Shown one piece after another: positions 54,613 through 64,000 of a stretch of 64,000 nt of DNA; within the stretch, counting starts at the first letter, position 1; each line of letters begins with the position of its first letter. The DNA lies in assembly GCA_938016265.1 (NCBI GenBank), contig CALLWB010000017.1:1-64000 (forward strand). Direction: 5' to 3'. The DNA comes from an uncultured Saprospiraceae bacterium. GTDB lineage: Bacteria > Bacteroidota > Bacteroidia > Chitinophagales > Saprospiraceae. A model generated the notes under the pieces. That model was given only the letters and a program-made list of their open reading frames with translations. It did no database searches and was not told the origin of the DNA. A program made the translations under genes and the position numbers.

Positions 54613-55149
54613 ATGATATTATCTGATAAAAAAATATTGGAAGCCATCAAAACCGGTCAAATCGTAATTGAACCGTACAATCGGGATTGTTTAGGAACAA
54701 ACTCCTATGATGTGCATCTTTCCAAGTATCTAGCCGTATATAAAGGCCGAGTACTCGACGCAAAAAAACACAACGAAATTGAAGAAATTATCATTCCTGA
54801 CGAAGGATACATTATTGCGCCTGGCACGTTGTATCTAGGAGCCACCGCGGAATATACCGAAACCCATAACTCTGTTCCATTCCTAGAAGGAAAGTCAAGT
54901 GTAGGGAGGCTTGGAATAGACATTCATGCCACCGCAGGAAAGGGAGATGTCGGTTTTTGCAACAATTGGACGCTCGAAATCTCATGTGTACAACCCGTAA
55001 AAATCTATGCAGGCATGCCGATCGGCCAATTGATCTATTTTGCAGTCGAAGGCGATATTGAAAATTACTATAATAAAAAGAAAGGGGCGAAGTACAACAA
55101 ACGTAGCGACAGACCAATGGAATCCATGATGTGGATGAATAAATTTTAA
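54613..55149 (+). CDS. dcd: dCTP deaminase
   Basis: 178 residues. MILSDKKILEAIKTGQIVIEPYN, LGTNSYDVHLSKY, EGKSSVGRLGIDIHATAGKGDVGFCNNWTLEISC are diagnostic, with the catalytic Glu in TLEIS. It deaminates dCTP to dUTP for dTMP synthesis. The bifunctional form that also hydrolyses dUTP cannot be excluded. It is followed 11 bases later by proC. Confidence 0.93.
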   Translation: MILSDKKILEAIKTGQIVIEPYNRDCLGTNSYDVHLSKYLAVYKGRVLDAKKHNEIEEIIIPDEGYIIAPGTLYLGATAEYTETHNSVPFLEGKSSVGRLGIDIHATAGKGDVGFCNNWTLEISCVQPVKIYAGMPIGQLIYFAVEGDIENYYNKKKGAKYNKRSDRPMESMMWMNKF

Positions 55150-55160
55150 GCACTCAACAA

Positions 55161-55964
55161 ATGAAAACACTTATAATTGGTGGTGGGAACATGGGCATCA
55201 CCTATGCACACAGTTTTATAAAAGCCCACTTAGCCGAAGAAAAAGATCTGATGATCTTAGAGAAGTCGGACGAAAGGGCAAAACTGCTGAGCACACAAAA
55301 GGTAGGATCAGTATACAGCAACCCAGGCGACTGTATCGAAAAAGCGGACCTAATTATCCTAGCAGTAAAACCTCAGGATACGTCCGTATTGTTTGATGCC
55401 ATTCGTGAATTTATAGATCCACAGCAAGTCATTTTGTCCATCATGGCTGGCGTTAAAATGACCAGTATCGCAGAGGAACTCGGGGTGAATAAAATCATTA
55501 GAGCAATGCCTAATCTGCCTGCGCAAATTGGAATGGGGATGACCGTTTTTACGAGTACCGATGATATAACCAGAATTGAGCTCGTCACCGTCCAAAACCT
55601 ACTAAATACCACAGGAAAAGCAATCTATGTGGCTTCTGAAGAGCTGATTGATGCTGCAACTGCAATTTCTGGCAGCGGACCGGCTTATGTCTATTATTTT
55701 ATGAATGCGATGATGGAATCTGCTCAATCGATGGGCTTCAGTGAGTCAGAGGCAGAACTATTGGTCGGTCAAACTTTTATGGGGTCTGTCCATCTCCAGA
55801 AAAGACATAATTATTCCTGTAAAGAATGGATCCAAAAAGTATCCTCCAGAGGAGGGACAACAGAAGCAGCCATGCAGGTTTTCAACAATAAATCACTCAA
55901 CGAGCAGGTGAAAGCAGGAACTAATGCTGCGCATCAAAGAGCAATCGAGCTAGGAAAAAACTAA
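55161..55964 (+). CDS. proC: Pyrroline-5-carboxylate reductase
   Basis: 267 residues. The N-terminal Rossmann motif is IIGGGNMGITYAHSF, ILAVKPQD follows, and the C-terminal signature is ISGSGPAYVYYFMNAM...VSSRGGTTEAAMQVF. It catalyses the last step in proline synthesis with NAD(P)H. A 193-base gap follows before the SanA-like gene. Confidence 0.93.
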   Translation: MKTLIIGGGNMGITYAHSFIKAHLAEEKDLMILEKSDERAKLLSTQKVGSVYSNPGDCIEKADLIILAVKPQDTSVLFDAIREFIDPQQVILSIMAGVKMTSIAEELGVNKIIRAMPNLPAQIGMGMTVFTSTDDITRIELVTVQNLLNTTGKAIYVASEELIDAATAISGSGPAYVYYFMNAMMESAQSMGFSESEAELLVGQTFMGSVHLQKRHNYSCKEWIQKVSSRGGTTEAAMQVFNNKSLNEQVKAGTNAAHQRAIELGKN

Positions 55965-56157
55965 CCCTAAAAATTCACTAAAAAGAACCAAGAGATTACA
56001 AATATTCAGATAAATAATTTATTAACAATTTGTTAACGGACAATGCTTGTAAATTCTGTATTTTTGGTGCAATGCTTGCTTATGTTATTCCAAATATTTT
56101 TTTCATAAACAATTGTAAATCATTACTTTTTCTGAAAATTAATTCGGATTCTAAATA

Positions 56158-56817
56158 TTGATCTTGAATATCAAAAAAACAATAAAAAGACTTGTCGTTT
56201 TTGGCTTTGTAGCAGGAATTAGCTTGATATTGCTAATCGTAGTGGGTAATCTTTGGATTGTATTCAAAAACAAAAGCTCAGTCTATGATAAGATAGAGTC
56301 GATTCCTGAAAACAATGTAGGGTTGGTCCTTGGAACAAGCAAAAATCTCGTGAATGGCAATACCAATCTATTTTTTAAATATCGGGTAAATGCAGCAGCA
56401 GATTTGTTTAATGCTGGAAAAGTAAAACATCTTATTGTAAGTGGAGACAACAGTAATCTGAACTACAATGAACCTAGAACAATGTACCAGGCACTCGTAA
56501 AACTAGGAATTCCAGAAGATTGCATTACGCTGGATTACGCGGGATTTAGAACATTAGATTCGGTTATTCGATGTAAAGAGGTCTTTCAACAAAATAAATT
56601 TACGATCGTTTCTCAGGAGTTTCATAATTATCGTGCGGTCTACATTGGCAAGTACTACGGGTTGGATGTGGTCGCCTTCAATGCTAAAGAGGTTACCATC
56701 CAAAGCAACCGAACTTTTCATAGAGAGTATTTGGCTAGATTAAAAGCGATGCTAGATTTGCATTTTTTAAAAACTAAGCCTAAATTCCTTGGCGAAAAAA
56801 TTGATATCAATTTATAA
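56158..56817 (+). CDS. SanA/DUF218-like envelope protein
   Basis: 219 residues. One N-terminal membrane segment (LVVFGFVAGISLILLIVVGNLWIV) precedes a DUF218/YdcF-type domain with VGLVLGTSKNLVNG, FFKYRVNAAADLFNAGKVKHLIVSGDN and VSQEFHNYRAVYIGKYYGLD, as in SanA, a protein linked to envelope permeability in enterobacteria. No ATG is available; the start is TTG (56158 or 56164). It ends 11 bases before tpiA. Confidence 0.8.
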   Translation: MILNIKKTIKRLVVFGFVAGISLILLIVVGNLWIVFKNKSSVYDKIESIPENNVGLVLGTSKNLVNGNTNLFFKYRVNAAADLFNAGKVKHLIVSGDNSNLNYNEPRTMYQALVKLGIPEDCITLDYAGFRTLDSVIRCKEVFQQNKFTIVSQEFHNYRAVYIGKYYGLDVVAFNAKEVTIQSNRTFHREYLARLKAMLDLHFLKTKPKFLGEKIDINL

Positions 56818-56828
56818 GAATAATACCT

Positions 56829-57593
56829 ATGAACAGAACAAACATTATTGCTGGAAATTGGAAGATGAATATGACCTTGGACGAAGGCAAAGCCCTGGCA
56901 ACAGAAATCGTAAAACAAGCAACGGACAACGGTGTAAAGGCGATCATCGCCCCACCCTACTACCTGCTGGAATCTGTGCGGCAGATCATCGGAAACTCCA
57001 AGCATGTTTTTCTGGCCGCCCAAAACTGTCATCAGGAAGCTGCAGGAGCTTACACTGGAGAAATTTCTGTCAATATGTTGAAGTCTGTAGGAGTGGATTA
57101 TATTATTATTGGGCATTCCGAACGGCGTAATTATTTTGACGAAACCAACAAAATGCTTACTAAGAAAGTAAACTTAGCCCTGCAAGCCGGACTAGATGTT
57201 ATTTTTTGCTGCGGCGAATCACTCACCATCCGAGAAGACAATGCACACGTACAACATGTCAAACGTCAGCTACGCGAAAGTTTGTTCCATTTGTATGAAA
57301 ATGAGTTTAGCAGAATTGTCATTGCTTACGAACCCATTTGGGCAATAGGCACTGGAGAAGTTGCTACCCCATTGCAAGCACAGGAAATGCATGCCGAAAT
57401 TCGAAAAATTGTCAGCAACAACTATGATGATCGAATCGCACAGGCAACTACTATTTTGTACGGTGGTAGCTGCAAACCCAGCAATGCAGAAGCGTTGTTT
57501 GCTAAACCAGATGTGGATGGTGGATTGATAGGTGGCGCTTCCTTAAAAGCGGAAGACTTCTTAAAATTACTAGAAATGCGCGCTGCGAAATAA
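56829..57593 (+). CDS. tpiA: Triosephosphate isomerase
   Basis: 254 residues. NIIAGNWKMNM (catalytic Asn and Lys), IIIGHSERR (His), AYEPIWAIGTGEVA (Glu and the flexible loop) and LYGGSCKPSNA are all present. It interconverts dihydroxyacetone phosphate and glyceraldehyde 3-phosphate in glycolysis. Seven bases separate it from prmA. Confidence 0.97.
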   Translation: MNRTNIIAGNWKMNMTLDEGKALATEIVKQATDNGVKAIIAPPYYLLESVRQIIGNSKHVFLAAQNCHQEAAGAYTGEISVNMLKSVGVDYIIIGHSERRNYFDETNKMLTKKVNLALQAGLDVIFCCGESLTIREDNAHVQHVKRQLRESLFHLYENEFSRIVIAYEPIWAIGTGEVATPLQAQEMHAEIRKIVSNNYDDRIAQATTILYGGSCKPSNAEALFAKPDVDGGLIGGASLKAEDFLKLLEMRAAK

Positions 57594-57599
57594 CAACAC

Positions 57600-58448
57600 A
57601 TGTCAAATATTCTGGAATCTAATAATGTAAACTACCATCAATATTCAGTACGCGCTGAAGAACCGATTGCTGAAATACTGATGGCTTTGTTGTCTGCAGA
57701 GCCATTCGAAGGTTTTGAACAAACGGAGAACGGTTTTCTAGCCTATATCGCCGATACCCACAACAAAGAAAAAATCGAAGTTCAATTGAATTTATTGAAG
57801 GCACAATTTGACTTTGAATATGAATATATTTTTGTGGAAAAAGTAAACTGGAACGCCATTTGGGAGAAGAGCTTTGAGCCTATTCTTATAGAAGACTTTT
57901 GTATGGTTCGAGCGCCGTTTCACGATTCTCCCACTGGAATTCCGCATGAAATAGTTATTGAACCAAAAATGGCGTTCGGGACAGGTCATCACGCTACCAC
58001 TTTCATGGTCATGGAAACTATGAAAGATTTGGATTTTTCATGCAAATTGGTGCTTGATTTTGGTTGTGGGACAGGCATTTTGGCCATTCTTGCTTCCAAA
58101 CTTGGTGCTGACAAGATAATTGCGATTGATAATGATCCACTTTGTTCTTCCAATACTGAAGAAAACGCGGAGCTTAATCAAGTAGAAAATATAACGCCCT
58201 TACTAGGGGCAAAGGATGATATTCCTGTCAATAATTATGATATTATAGTAGCAAACATCAACAGAAATGTGATTCTTGATGCTTTGCCGGATCTATATAA
58301 AATGTTGAATAAAAATGGCCAATTGTTAATCTCCGGCTTTGTAGTTAAAGATCGGGAATTGCTGCGGCAGCATGTAAGTAAACATGGGTTTACCATACGA
58401 CAAGAACGTGTTAAGGATAAGTGGATTTGCATGCAACTAACAAAGTAA
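57600..58448 (+). CDS. prmA: Ribosomal protein L11 methyltransferase
   Basis: 282 residues. The methyltransferase motif I is VLDFGCGTGILAILASKLGA, preceded by the PrmA-typical FGTGHHATTFMVME; VANINRNVILDALP is motif IV (family NPP-like site). The N-terminal substrate-recognition domain is about 1-120. It trimethylates L11. Adjacent to tpiA, with 12 bases to the next gene. Confidence 0.93.
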   Translation: MSNILESNNVNYHQYSVRAEEPIAEILMALLSAEPFEGFEQTENGFLAYIADTHNKEKIEVQLNLLKAQFDFEYEYIFVEKVNWNAIWEKSFEPILIEDFCMVRAPFHDSPTGIPHEIVIEPKMAFGTGHHATTFMVMETMKDLDFSCKLVLDFGCGTGILAILASKLGADKIIAIDNDPLCSSNTEENAELNQVENITPLLGAKDDIPVNNYDIIVANINRNVILDALPDLYKMLNKNGQLLISGFVVKDRELLRQHVSKHGFTIRQERVKDKWICMQLTK

Positions 58449-58460
58449 AATACTAACAAA

Positions 58461-61400
58461 ATGATAAGGAATTTCTTTCTTCATATCTGTTGTTTCTTGA
58501 TTGGGCTGATGTCCCTACAGGCACAAACTCCAGAATCTTTTTCTACAAACAAAGCCGAGTTTGTCAAACAAGTAAACAGTTTTCTGAAAAGTACAGATAG
58601 AGACGAGTGTAAAGAAACTGCAGAAATATTAGAGGATTATCTCCTGTCAGGCAACTTCTCTAGTGATCAGTTTACAAAAATGAGAGATCAGGCGGAGGCT
58701 ATGCTAAAACTGAAAATGAGGGCTTATCCTCATTTCGAAAGTTATTTCAGATCCTTAAACAATATGGCCGCCACGGATCAATTGTCAAAATTTGATAACT
58801 ACCTTACTTCTTTGTTGCCGATATTCGAGAATTTAAAAACTGGCCAGTTTGGGCCCTACAAAAACTATCTCAAATTTGCAGTAAACCTCTTTGGCAAAAA
58901 TGCGCTCTACATGACGACTGGTGGAGGCTGGTTGGTTGACACAAAAAAATACACATTCCATTATACAAATGACATTCCTTCCGTAAAATTTGAAGAAGGA
59001 AATCTGATTGGATTTAGAAAGAAAGATTCCATAAGAATCCAAAAAACCTATGGCGAATTTTTCCCACTTGATAATCGGTGGGATGGAGAAATTGGCGAAG
59101 TATTCTGGGACAGAGAAGGTTTTGGTGGAGATGCACAAATCAATTTTGACAGCTATACCGTCAATGTTAAAATGACTTCCTACGAAGTAAAGGAATCCAT
59201 GTTGAAATATCCAACCTACTTTGACAAACCAATTAGAGGAATTTTCGTGGATAAAATCGTAGTCGGATCTTCTAGCAAAAACTCCTATCCTAGATTTGAA
59301 TCTGCCTTAAAAACCATGGAAATCAACAATTTTGGAGAAGGAATTCGCTACACAGGTGGATTCAGACTGGCAGGTTCAGACGTAATTGGGGTCGGAGAAA
59401 AAGACCAACAAGCTAAAATAGATTTCTTCAATAATAAACAACAACTCGTTGTTTCTGCCAAATCTGAAAAATTTATCATTCGTAGAGGGGAAGTTATTGT
59501 TTCTCAGGAAGCAGAATCAAGCATGTTCTTCGAAGATGATTCAATTTATCATCCAAAAATTGATTTTAAATTCGATATTGTCAAGAGAGTCCTTGTGCTC
59601 ACTAGAGGAAACACAGGAAGTGATAAAACGCCATTCTTCGATTCGCACCACAATTTCGATATCAAAGCAAGTAATATCAGATGGGAAATTGATAAAAGTG
59701 AAATCGAAATCGGAAAACCAGGCATTACTAACACCAGTAATGACGCGATACTTGAGTCACTAAATTTTTTCGATGATCGAAAGTATGACAAATATCAAAG
59801 TATCGCCACCACTAATCCAATTTCCCAAATTCGAAATTACTCTGAAAAACTAAATACCAGAGAAATACACGGCGAGGATCTGGCCACCTCACTCAATTCT
59901 AACTATGACCTAACCACGATCAATAGTCTGCTGAATACCTTGGTGGAAGATGGTTTTGTTTATTTTGACCCTGAAACTAAAATGGTCACCGTCAAAGATA
60001 AAGTGTTCAATTGGGCGGATGCCAGTGTAGAGAAAATCGACTATGATATTATCCGAATTCGATCAAAAGGAGAAAAAGAAGCCAACGGATTAATCAATCT
60101 CGAGGACAACTCCTTGATGATAAATGGGGTCAAAAATGTGATCATTAGCGACTCCCAATTAGTAGTTCTCAAACCAAAAGAAGGCAAACTAAAGCTCACC
60201 GAAGACAGAAACATGGAGTTCGACGGGCAAGTTTATGCAGGATTTGGAATATTCAATGGCAAAAACTTAAAGTTTGACTACAATCGGTTCGGTTTTGACA
60301 TGGATACCATTAAGTCTTTTCTAATTCGGATCAAAGTGGACGAAGATATGGATGGTACGCCAATTATCCAGCCGCTGACTACGCGTCTTGAAAATCTATA
60401 TGGTTCTTTACAGATTGACGCCCCAAGCAATAAATCCAGTCGGGAAAACATACCGGAATTCCCTTCCTTTGAAAGCACCCAAAAATCGAGGGCCTATTAT
60501 CAGGACAGGAAAATTCAAAACAAAGCCTACAAAAAAGACGAATTTTACTTCGAGTTAGACCCTTTCAATTTTGATAGTCTTGATTCTTTTGACCCCGATT
60601 ATCTCACGTTTGATGGCAATATGCATACAGCAAACATATTCCCCCAATTCAAAGAGAAACTACGTGTTCAAAAAGAAGATTTATCCCTTGGTTTTGAAAC
60701 CCAGGCGCCTCCGGGAGGATTTGACATCTACAATGAAGGGGGCGACCAAAAAGGAAAATTCCACAATACAATTTCGCTGAATAATAAAGGCCTTATTGGC
60801 AAGGGAGACATCAACTATATGGGATCAGAAATGAGTTCCGACGAAATTTTATTCCTACCGGATAAAATGAAAGCTAAAGCAAACTCCTTTGGAGTAAAAG
60901 AACAAACCTCCGGCACAGAGTTTCCAGAGGTAAGTGCTGTTGATGTCGATGTGGATTGGCACCCTTACAAGGACAGTATGTACATAAAATCAGACGACAA
61001 ACCTTTCGATTTTTTTGATGGACAAAAAGAACTCGAAGGTGGATTGGTATTAACTCCAGGTGGCCTTTATGGAGAAGGAGTGCTGGATTGGGAGGAAGCT
61101 ACGCTTACTTCTGACCAACTGTTGTTCAAAGCACGAGGTGTAAATGCCGACACTTCCAACCTGGTGATTAAAGCACTGGACGCAGGCGCTAAATTGGCCC
61201 TGAACACTAAAAATGTGTCGACCAAACTTGATTTTGACAAAGGGACAGGTTCCTTCCAGTCCAACAATGATAAACGGGCCAATACAGAGATGCCCTACAA
61301 CCAATACAAAACTTCCCTCGATAAGTTTGATTGGGATATGAAAAAACAATCCATCAAGTTTAAATCGTCTAAGGGTGCTGGTGGTTCATTTGTCTCTACA

Positions 61401-62912
61401 AAAAGAGAACAAGACTCCCTCCACTTTTCTGCAGCAAGCGCAAACTACGACTTGAAGTCTAATATCCTAAACATAGAAGGCGTACCATTGATAAAAGTAG
61501 CAGACGCAGTCATTACTCCTTCTGATGGGAAAGTGGTGATTCAGGCAGATGCCATCATGAATACCCTAAAAAATGCAACGATTGTAGCGAACACCAAAAA
61601 CAAATACCACACAATCAATAACTCAGAAGTAAATATTACGGGGAGAAATCGCTATACCGCAAGTGGAAATTATGAATACAATGTTTCTGGAAAAGAACAA
61701 GAAATTTTGTTCAATAATATTCAGGTAAAACGAACCAAGAGTAAAAAATATGTAACCACAGGAGCAGGAAGCATACCAGGAGATGCCAACTTCCATGTAG
61801 ATGATAAAATCATTTACAAAGGTAGCGTCAACCTTAGTGCAAATAGTAAGAACCTTCTTTTCAAAGGATATGCTAAAATCAAAACACCGAAGCTTTTAAG
61901 GACAGATTGGTTTTCAATAAATACAAAAGTAGATCGTAAGAATGTTATGCTGGAGTTTGAAAACCCTAAAAACTCGGATGGGATCAAGCTCCATGCGGGC
62001 ATTTTGCTCAACCTGGATTCTGCTTATGTCTACCCTAGCGTTTTGGCAAATCCATGGAAACGTAAGGATATGAAGCTTTTTACGGCCAATGGATTACTGA
62101 AGCACGACAAAGCTAAATCCCTTTTTATGATGGGAGATTCTGCAAAAGTAGCTACAGGAGTAAGACGCGGAAATATGCTAACTTTCGACGAAACTGATGG
62201 TGAAATCATTGCTGAGGGAAAATTTAAGTTTGATAAAGGCTTTTTTGGAAATTTGTCAATTGATGCAGCCGGAATAACAAAAACCAATTTAGAAAACAGC
62301 CAAAATATCAAATTCGATCTGATGATGGGAATCAACCTGCCATTGCCAGAAAAAATGCTCAACATTATTGCGGACGACTTATATGGGTACGGTGCTGATT
62401 TGCCAGATGTAAATCTAACCGCCAAACACGTACCTAATGCTCTCGCAGAATACATAAAGGATGATAAAATTTTGGAACGCGCAATTACTTCCGTAAATAA
62501 TGGATTTAGTCTTGTGATGCCTAAAGAATCTAAATATTCTTTGTTCTTCAACAAAATTCAAATGGGCTGGGATCGCGATATTCTGTCATTTGTCAATTCT
62601 AAAAAGGTAGGTATTCATTCCATAAATGGAAAGTCTATAGAAAAAATGATAACTGCCTACGTTGATATTCAAAAAATATTCGGACAACAAGATAAACTCA
62701 GCATTCTCATTGAATCACCAAGTGATGAATGGTACTTCATTCAATATCAAAACAGACAGCTAAAAACTATTTCTTCTAATGAAGAATACAATGACGTCAT
62801 TTTATCCGCAAAAAAGAAGGACCTCAAAACAAAAATGGACGATGGTGGTTACCTCGAAATTGACCTTTCCAGCGTGCAGGCAATGAACTTCTTTAGAGCA
62901 AGGATGCGGTAG
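58461..62912 (+). CDS. Very large exported protein of unknown function
   Basis: 1483 residues with signal peptide MIRNFFLHICCFLIGLMSLQAQ. The first 150 residues are alpha-helical; most of the remainder is short beta-strands with repeated D/N-G turns (GLYGEGVLDW, LIGKGDINYMG, IIYKGSVNL, ISLNNKG), which suggests a long beta-solenoid or OstA-like taco. No sorting domain, lipobox or C-terminal barrel strand is seen. No family recognised. It follows prmA by 12 bases and is closed by a strong terminator. A periplasmic structural or transport role is only a guess. Confidence 0.7.
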   Translation: MIRNFFLHICCFLIGLMSLQAQTPESFSTNKAEFVKQVNSFLKSTDRDECKETAEILEDYLLSGNFSSDQFTKMRDQAEAMLKLKMRAYPHFESYFRSLNNMAATDQLSKFDNYLTSLLPIFENLKTGQFGPYKNYLKFAVNLFGKNALYMTTGGGWLVDTKKYTFHYTNDIPSVKFEEGNLIGFRKKDSIRIQKTYGEFFPLDNRWDGEIGEVFWDREGFGGDAQINFDSYTVNVKMTSYEVKESMLKYPTYFDKPIRGIFVDKIVVGSSSKNSYPRFESALKTMEINNFGEGIRYTGGFRLAGSDVIGVGEKDQQAKIDFFNNKQQLVVSAKSEKFIIRRGEVIVSQEAESSMFFEDDSIYHPKIDFKFDIVKRVLVLTRGNTGSDKTPFFDSHHNFDIKASNIRWEIDKSEIEIGKPGITNTSNDAILESLNFFDDRKYDKYQSIATTNPISQIRNYSEKLNTREIHGEDLATSLNSNYDLTTINSLLNTLVEDGFVYFDPETKMVTVKDKVFNWADASVEKIDYDIIRIRSKGEKEANGLINLEDNSLMINGVKNVIISDSQLVVLKPKEGKLKLTEDRNMEFDGQVYAGFGIFNGKNLKFDYNRFGFDMDTIKSFLIRIKVDEDMDGTPIIQPLTTRLENLYGSLQIDAPSNKSSRENIPEFPSFESTQKSRAYYQDRKIQNKAYKKDEFYFELDPFNFDSLDSFDPDYLTFDGNMHTANIFPQFKEKLRVQKEDLSLGFETQAPPGGFDIYNEGGDQKGKFHNTISLNNKGLIGKGDINYMGSEMSSDEILFLPDKMKAKANSFGVKEQTSGTEFPEVSAVDVDVDWHPYKDSMYIKSDDKPFDFFDGQKELEGGLVLTPGGLYGEGVLDWEEATLTSDQLLFKARGVNADTSNLVIKALDAGAKLALNTKNVSTKLDFDKGTGSFQSNNDKRANTEMPYNQYKTSLDKFDWDMKKQSIKFKSSKGAGGSFVSTKREQDSLHFSAASANYDLKSNILNIEGVPLIKVADAVITPSDGKVVIQADAIMNTLKNATIVANTKNKYHTINNSEVNITGRNRYTASGNYEYNVSGKEQEILFNNIQVKRTKSKKYVTTGAGSIPGDANFHVDDKIIYKGSVNLSANSKNLLFKGYAKIKTPKLLRTDWFSINTKVDRKNVMLEFENPKNSDGIKLHAGILLNLDSAYVYPSVLANPWKRKDMKLFTANGLLKHDKAKSLFMMGDSAKVATGVRRGNMLTFDETDGEIIAEGKFKFDKGFFGNLSIDAAGITKTNLENSQNIKFDLMMGINLPLPEKMLNIIADDLYGYGADLPDVNLTAKHVPNALAEYIKDDKILERAITSVNNGFSLVMPKESKYSLFFNKIQMGWDRDILSFVNSKKVGIHSINGKSIEKMITAYVDIQKIFGQQDKLSILIESPSDEWYFIQYQNRQLKTISSNEEYNDVILSAKKKDLKTKMDDGGYLEIDLSSVQAMNFFRARMR

Positions 62913-62944
62913 TGTTCTTTTTCTGTATAGAATGAAAGATATAG

Positions 62945-62980
62945 AAATGCCCTTCGTTTTCAGGACGAAGGGCATTTTTT
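62945..62980 (+). terminator. Strong intrinsic terminator
   Basis: AAATGCCCTTCGT (62945-62957) and ACGAAGGGCATTT (62965-62977) form a perfect 13-bp stem with a 7-base loop and a T tail to 62980, 33 bases after the stop of the large exported protein. Confidence 0.9.
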
Positions 62981-63030
62981 CCTTACGGAGAATTCTTCCG
63001 AAAAATATCTCAGAAAAGCTCCCAATAGGT

Positions 63031-63123
63031 TCAGCGACTTCAGTCGCTGACGTAAGTATGAATTTAGTCTGTAGATTTTGACATTAAGTCGCCTAAGTTA
63101 TAGGCCTGTCAGTCAAAGGCGAT
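63031..63123. repeat. REP-like palindromic region
   Basis: TCAGCGACT-TC-AGTCGCTGA (63031-63050) is a perfect palindromic hairpin. A second structure follows: TCGCCT can pair with AGGCGA, flanked by GACA and TGTC, around a centre containing AGGCCT. No transposase is near. Similar AGCGACTTCAGTCGCT hairpins are typical of REP elements mobilised by TnpA-REP enzymes, an inference here. Confidence 0.45.
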
Positions 63124-63153
63124 GTCTGCGCCAGTAACATTTTAACGTTTGGC

Positions 63154-64000
63154 CTACTCTTCCCTAAGAAACCTCCCAGGATAGACCTTAAGCGCTGCCT
63201 CCAGGCAATCAAGCGCCTTTGTCAGGTCTTCCTTATTCAGAACATAAGCCATTCGAACCTCTTGCTTACCTAAGCCCTCAGAAGAATAAAAACCAGTACC
63301 AGGAGCCAACATTACAGAAGCACCATTTTGCTCAAAGTCCTGAAGCAACCATTTGCAAAACCGATCTGCATCATCAATCGGCAAACGCGCGAATGCATAA
63401 AAAGCACCAGTTGGCCGAGGGCAAGTCACCCCTTCCATTTGTTGAAGTCGGGAAGTAAGCAGTTTGCGTCGCTCATCATATTCAGCGATAGCCTCACTCA
63501 AATAACTATCTGGGACATCAAGTGTCGCTTCTGCTAAGATTTGTGCCAATGTCGGTGGACTCAATCTGGCCTGTGCAAATTTCATTGCTGTCGCCATGAC
63601 CTCTTTGTTTTTGCTGACAATTGATCCAATTCGTGCGCCACAAGCGCTAAATCGTTTAGATATGGAGTCGAAAACAACTGCATGCTCCTCCAATCCATTG
63701 ATAGTCAAAATGGAAGTAAATGTATTGTCATCATAACAAAACTCCCGGTATACCTCATCAGCAAACAAAAACAAATCATGTTTTAAGACAATTTCTTTCA
63801 ATGCTAATAATTCCTCCTTAGAATAGAGGTATCCGGTTGGATTGGAAGGATTACAAATTAAAATGGCCTTGGTATTTGGAGTTATCTGTTTCTCAAAATC
63901 GGAGATGGGTGGCAAGGCATAGTCATTTTCAATAAAAGCAGTAATCGGCTTCACTTTGATGCCTCCTGATATAGAAAACCCATTGTAGTTGGCATAAAAA
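63154..64000 (-). CDS. Aminotransferase class I/II, 5' end outside the window
   Basis: At least 282 codons. The reading frame is open through the window edge (FYANYNGFSISGGIKV precedes the internal GTG), so the true start lies beyond 64000. Signatures are ICNPSNPTGYLYSKEE, FADEVYREF, the PLP-lysine segment FDSISKRFSACGARIGS and EVRMAYVLNKEDL with the C-terminal Arg. It is related to, but not the same subgroup as, the aspartate aminotransferase at 24215-25423. The amino donor is not determined. Confidence 0.88.
   Translation of the reverse strand, partial: FYANYNGFSISGGIKVKPITAFIENDYALPPISDFEKQITPNTKAILICNPSNPTGYLYSKEELLALKEIVLKHDLFLFADEVYREFCYDDNTFTSILTINGLEEHAVVFDSISKRFSACGARIGSIVSKNKEVMATAMKFAQARLSPPTLAQILAEATLDVPDSYLSEAIAEYDERRKLLTSRLQQMEGVTCPRPTGAFYAFARLPIDDADRFCKWLLQDFEQNGASVMLAPGTGFYSSEGLGKQEVRMAYVLNKEDLTKALDCLEAALKVYPGRFLREE

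Noticed and set aside
62030-62554. 174-codon reverse ORF inside the large exported protein gene
   Set aside because: It is open by chance opposite a continuous 1483-codon gene, and its sequence shows no family or signal.

Overview
The window is AT-rich chromosomal DNA from a member of the Bacteroidota. Its gene content (type IX secretion C-terminal sorting domains, MqnD of the futalosine menaquinone route, TamB divergent from TsaD, LuxC-type acyl-CoA reductase beside a dicluster ferredoxin, PASTA protein beside Ddl) and its TAnnTTTG promoter boxes fit this phylum. The family Saprospiraceae or a near relative is my best guess, but that is inference. I saw no tRNA, rRNA, CRISPR array or intact insertion sequence.

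Layout. 1-4.6 kb: start of a truncated exported protein and a large secreted subtilisin-like protease. 4.8-6.0 kb: arginine deiminase. 6.1-9.6 kb: the most notable region, a four-gene operon for sulfur-carrier-dependent cysteine synthesis (CysM-type synthase, JAMM peptidase, ThiS-like carrier ending in GG, E1-rhodanese enzyme). Its 5' region holds two short ORFs rich in consecutive cysteine codons, each followed by an intrinsic terminator, that is, a tandem cysteine attenuator. 9.7-16.4 kb: four secreted surface proteins. 16.4-28.1 kb: housekeeping genes (mqnD, RluA-type synthase, MmcQ, FAD oxidoreductase, ABC-F, LptF/G, PAP2, aspartate aminotransferase, S4 protein, PPK2, DUF58, thioredoxin). 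28.5-33.2 kb: an M48-like peptidase, a lipoprotein, a barrel-like protein, and thioredoxin-fold proteins, one of which has a frame-disrupted sorting tail. 33.2-43.5 kb: tamB and divergent tsaD, another TlpA-like protein, a 178-bp palindromic element, and two membrane/envelope proteins. 43.5-46.9 kb: a secreted P-domain protein, LuxC and ferredoxin. 47-51.8 kb: a double-length Ddl, a PASTA protein, a rhodanese and an HldD-like epimerase, forming an envelope cluster. 51.9-58.4 kb: two paralogous lipoproteins, a phosphopantetheinyl transferase, a WD40 protein, dcd, proC, a SanA-like protein, tpiA and prmA. 58.5-62.9 kb: a 1483-residue exported protein of unknown function. The window ends inside a second aminotransferase.

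How the genes work together. In the cysteine operon, the E1-rhodanese enzyme would load sulfur as a thiocarboxylate on the small carrier, CysM would use it to make a carrier-cysteine adduct, and the JAMM peptidase would release cysteine. Cysteine-codon leader peptides would let charged tRNA-Cys supply switch the operon off. The secreted proteins fall into two export classes: four loci with a C-terminal T9SS type A sorting domain, and two large proteins sharing a different C-terminal module that ends in dockerin-like loops.
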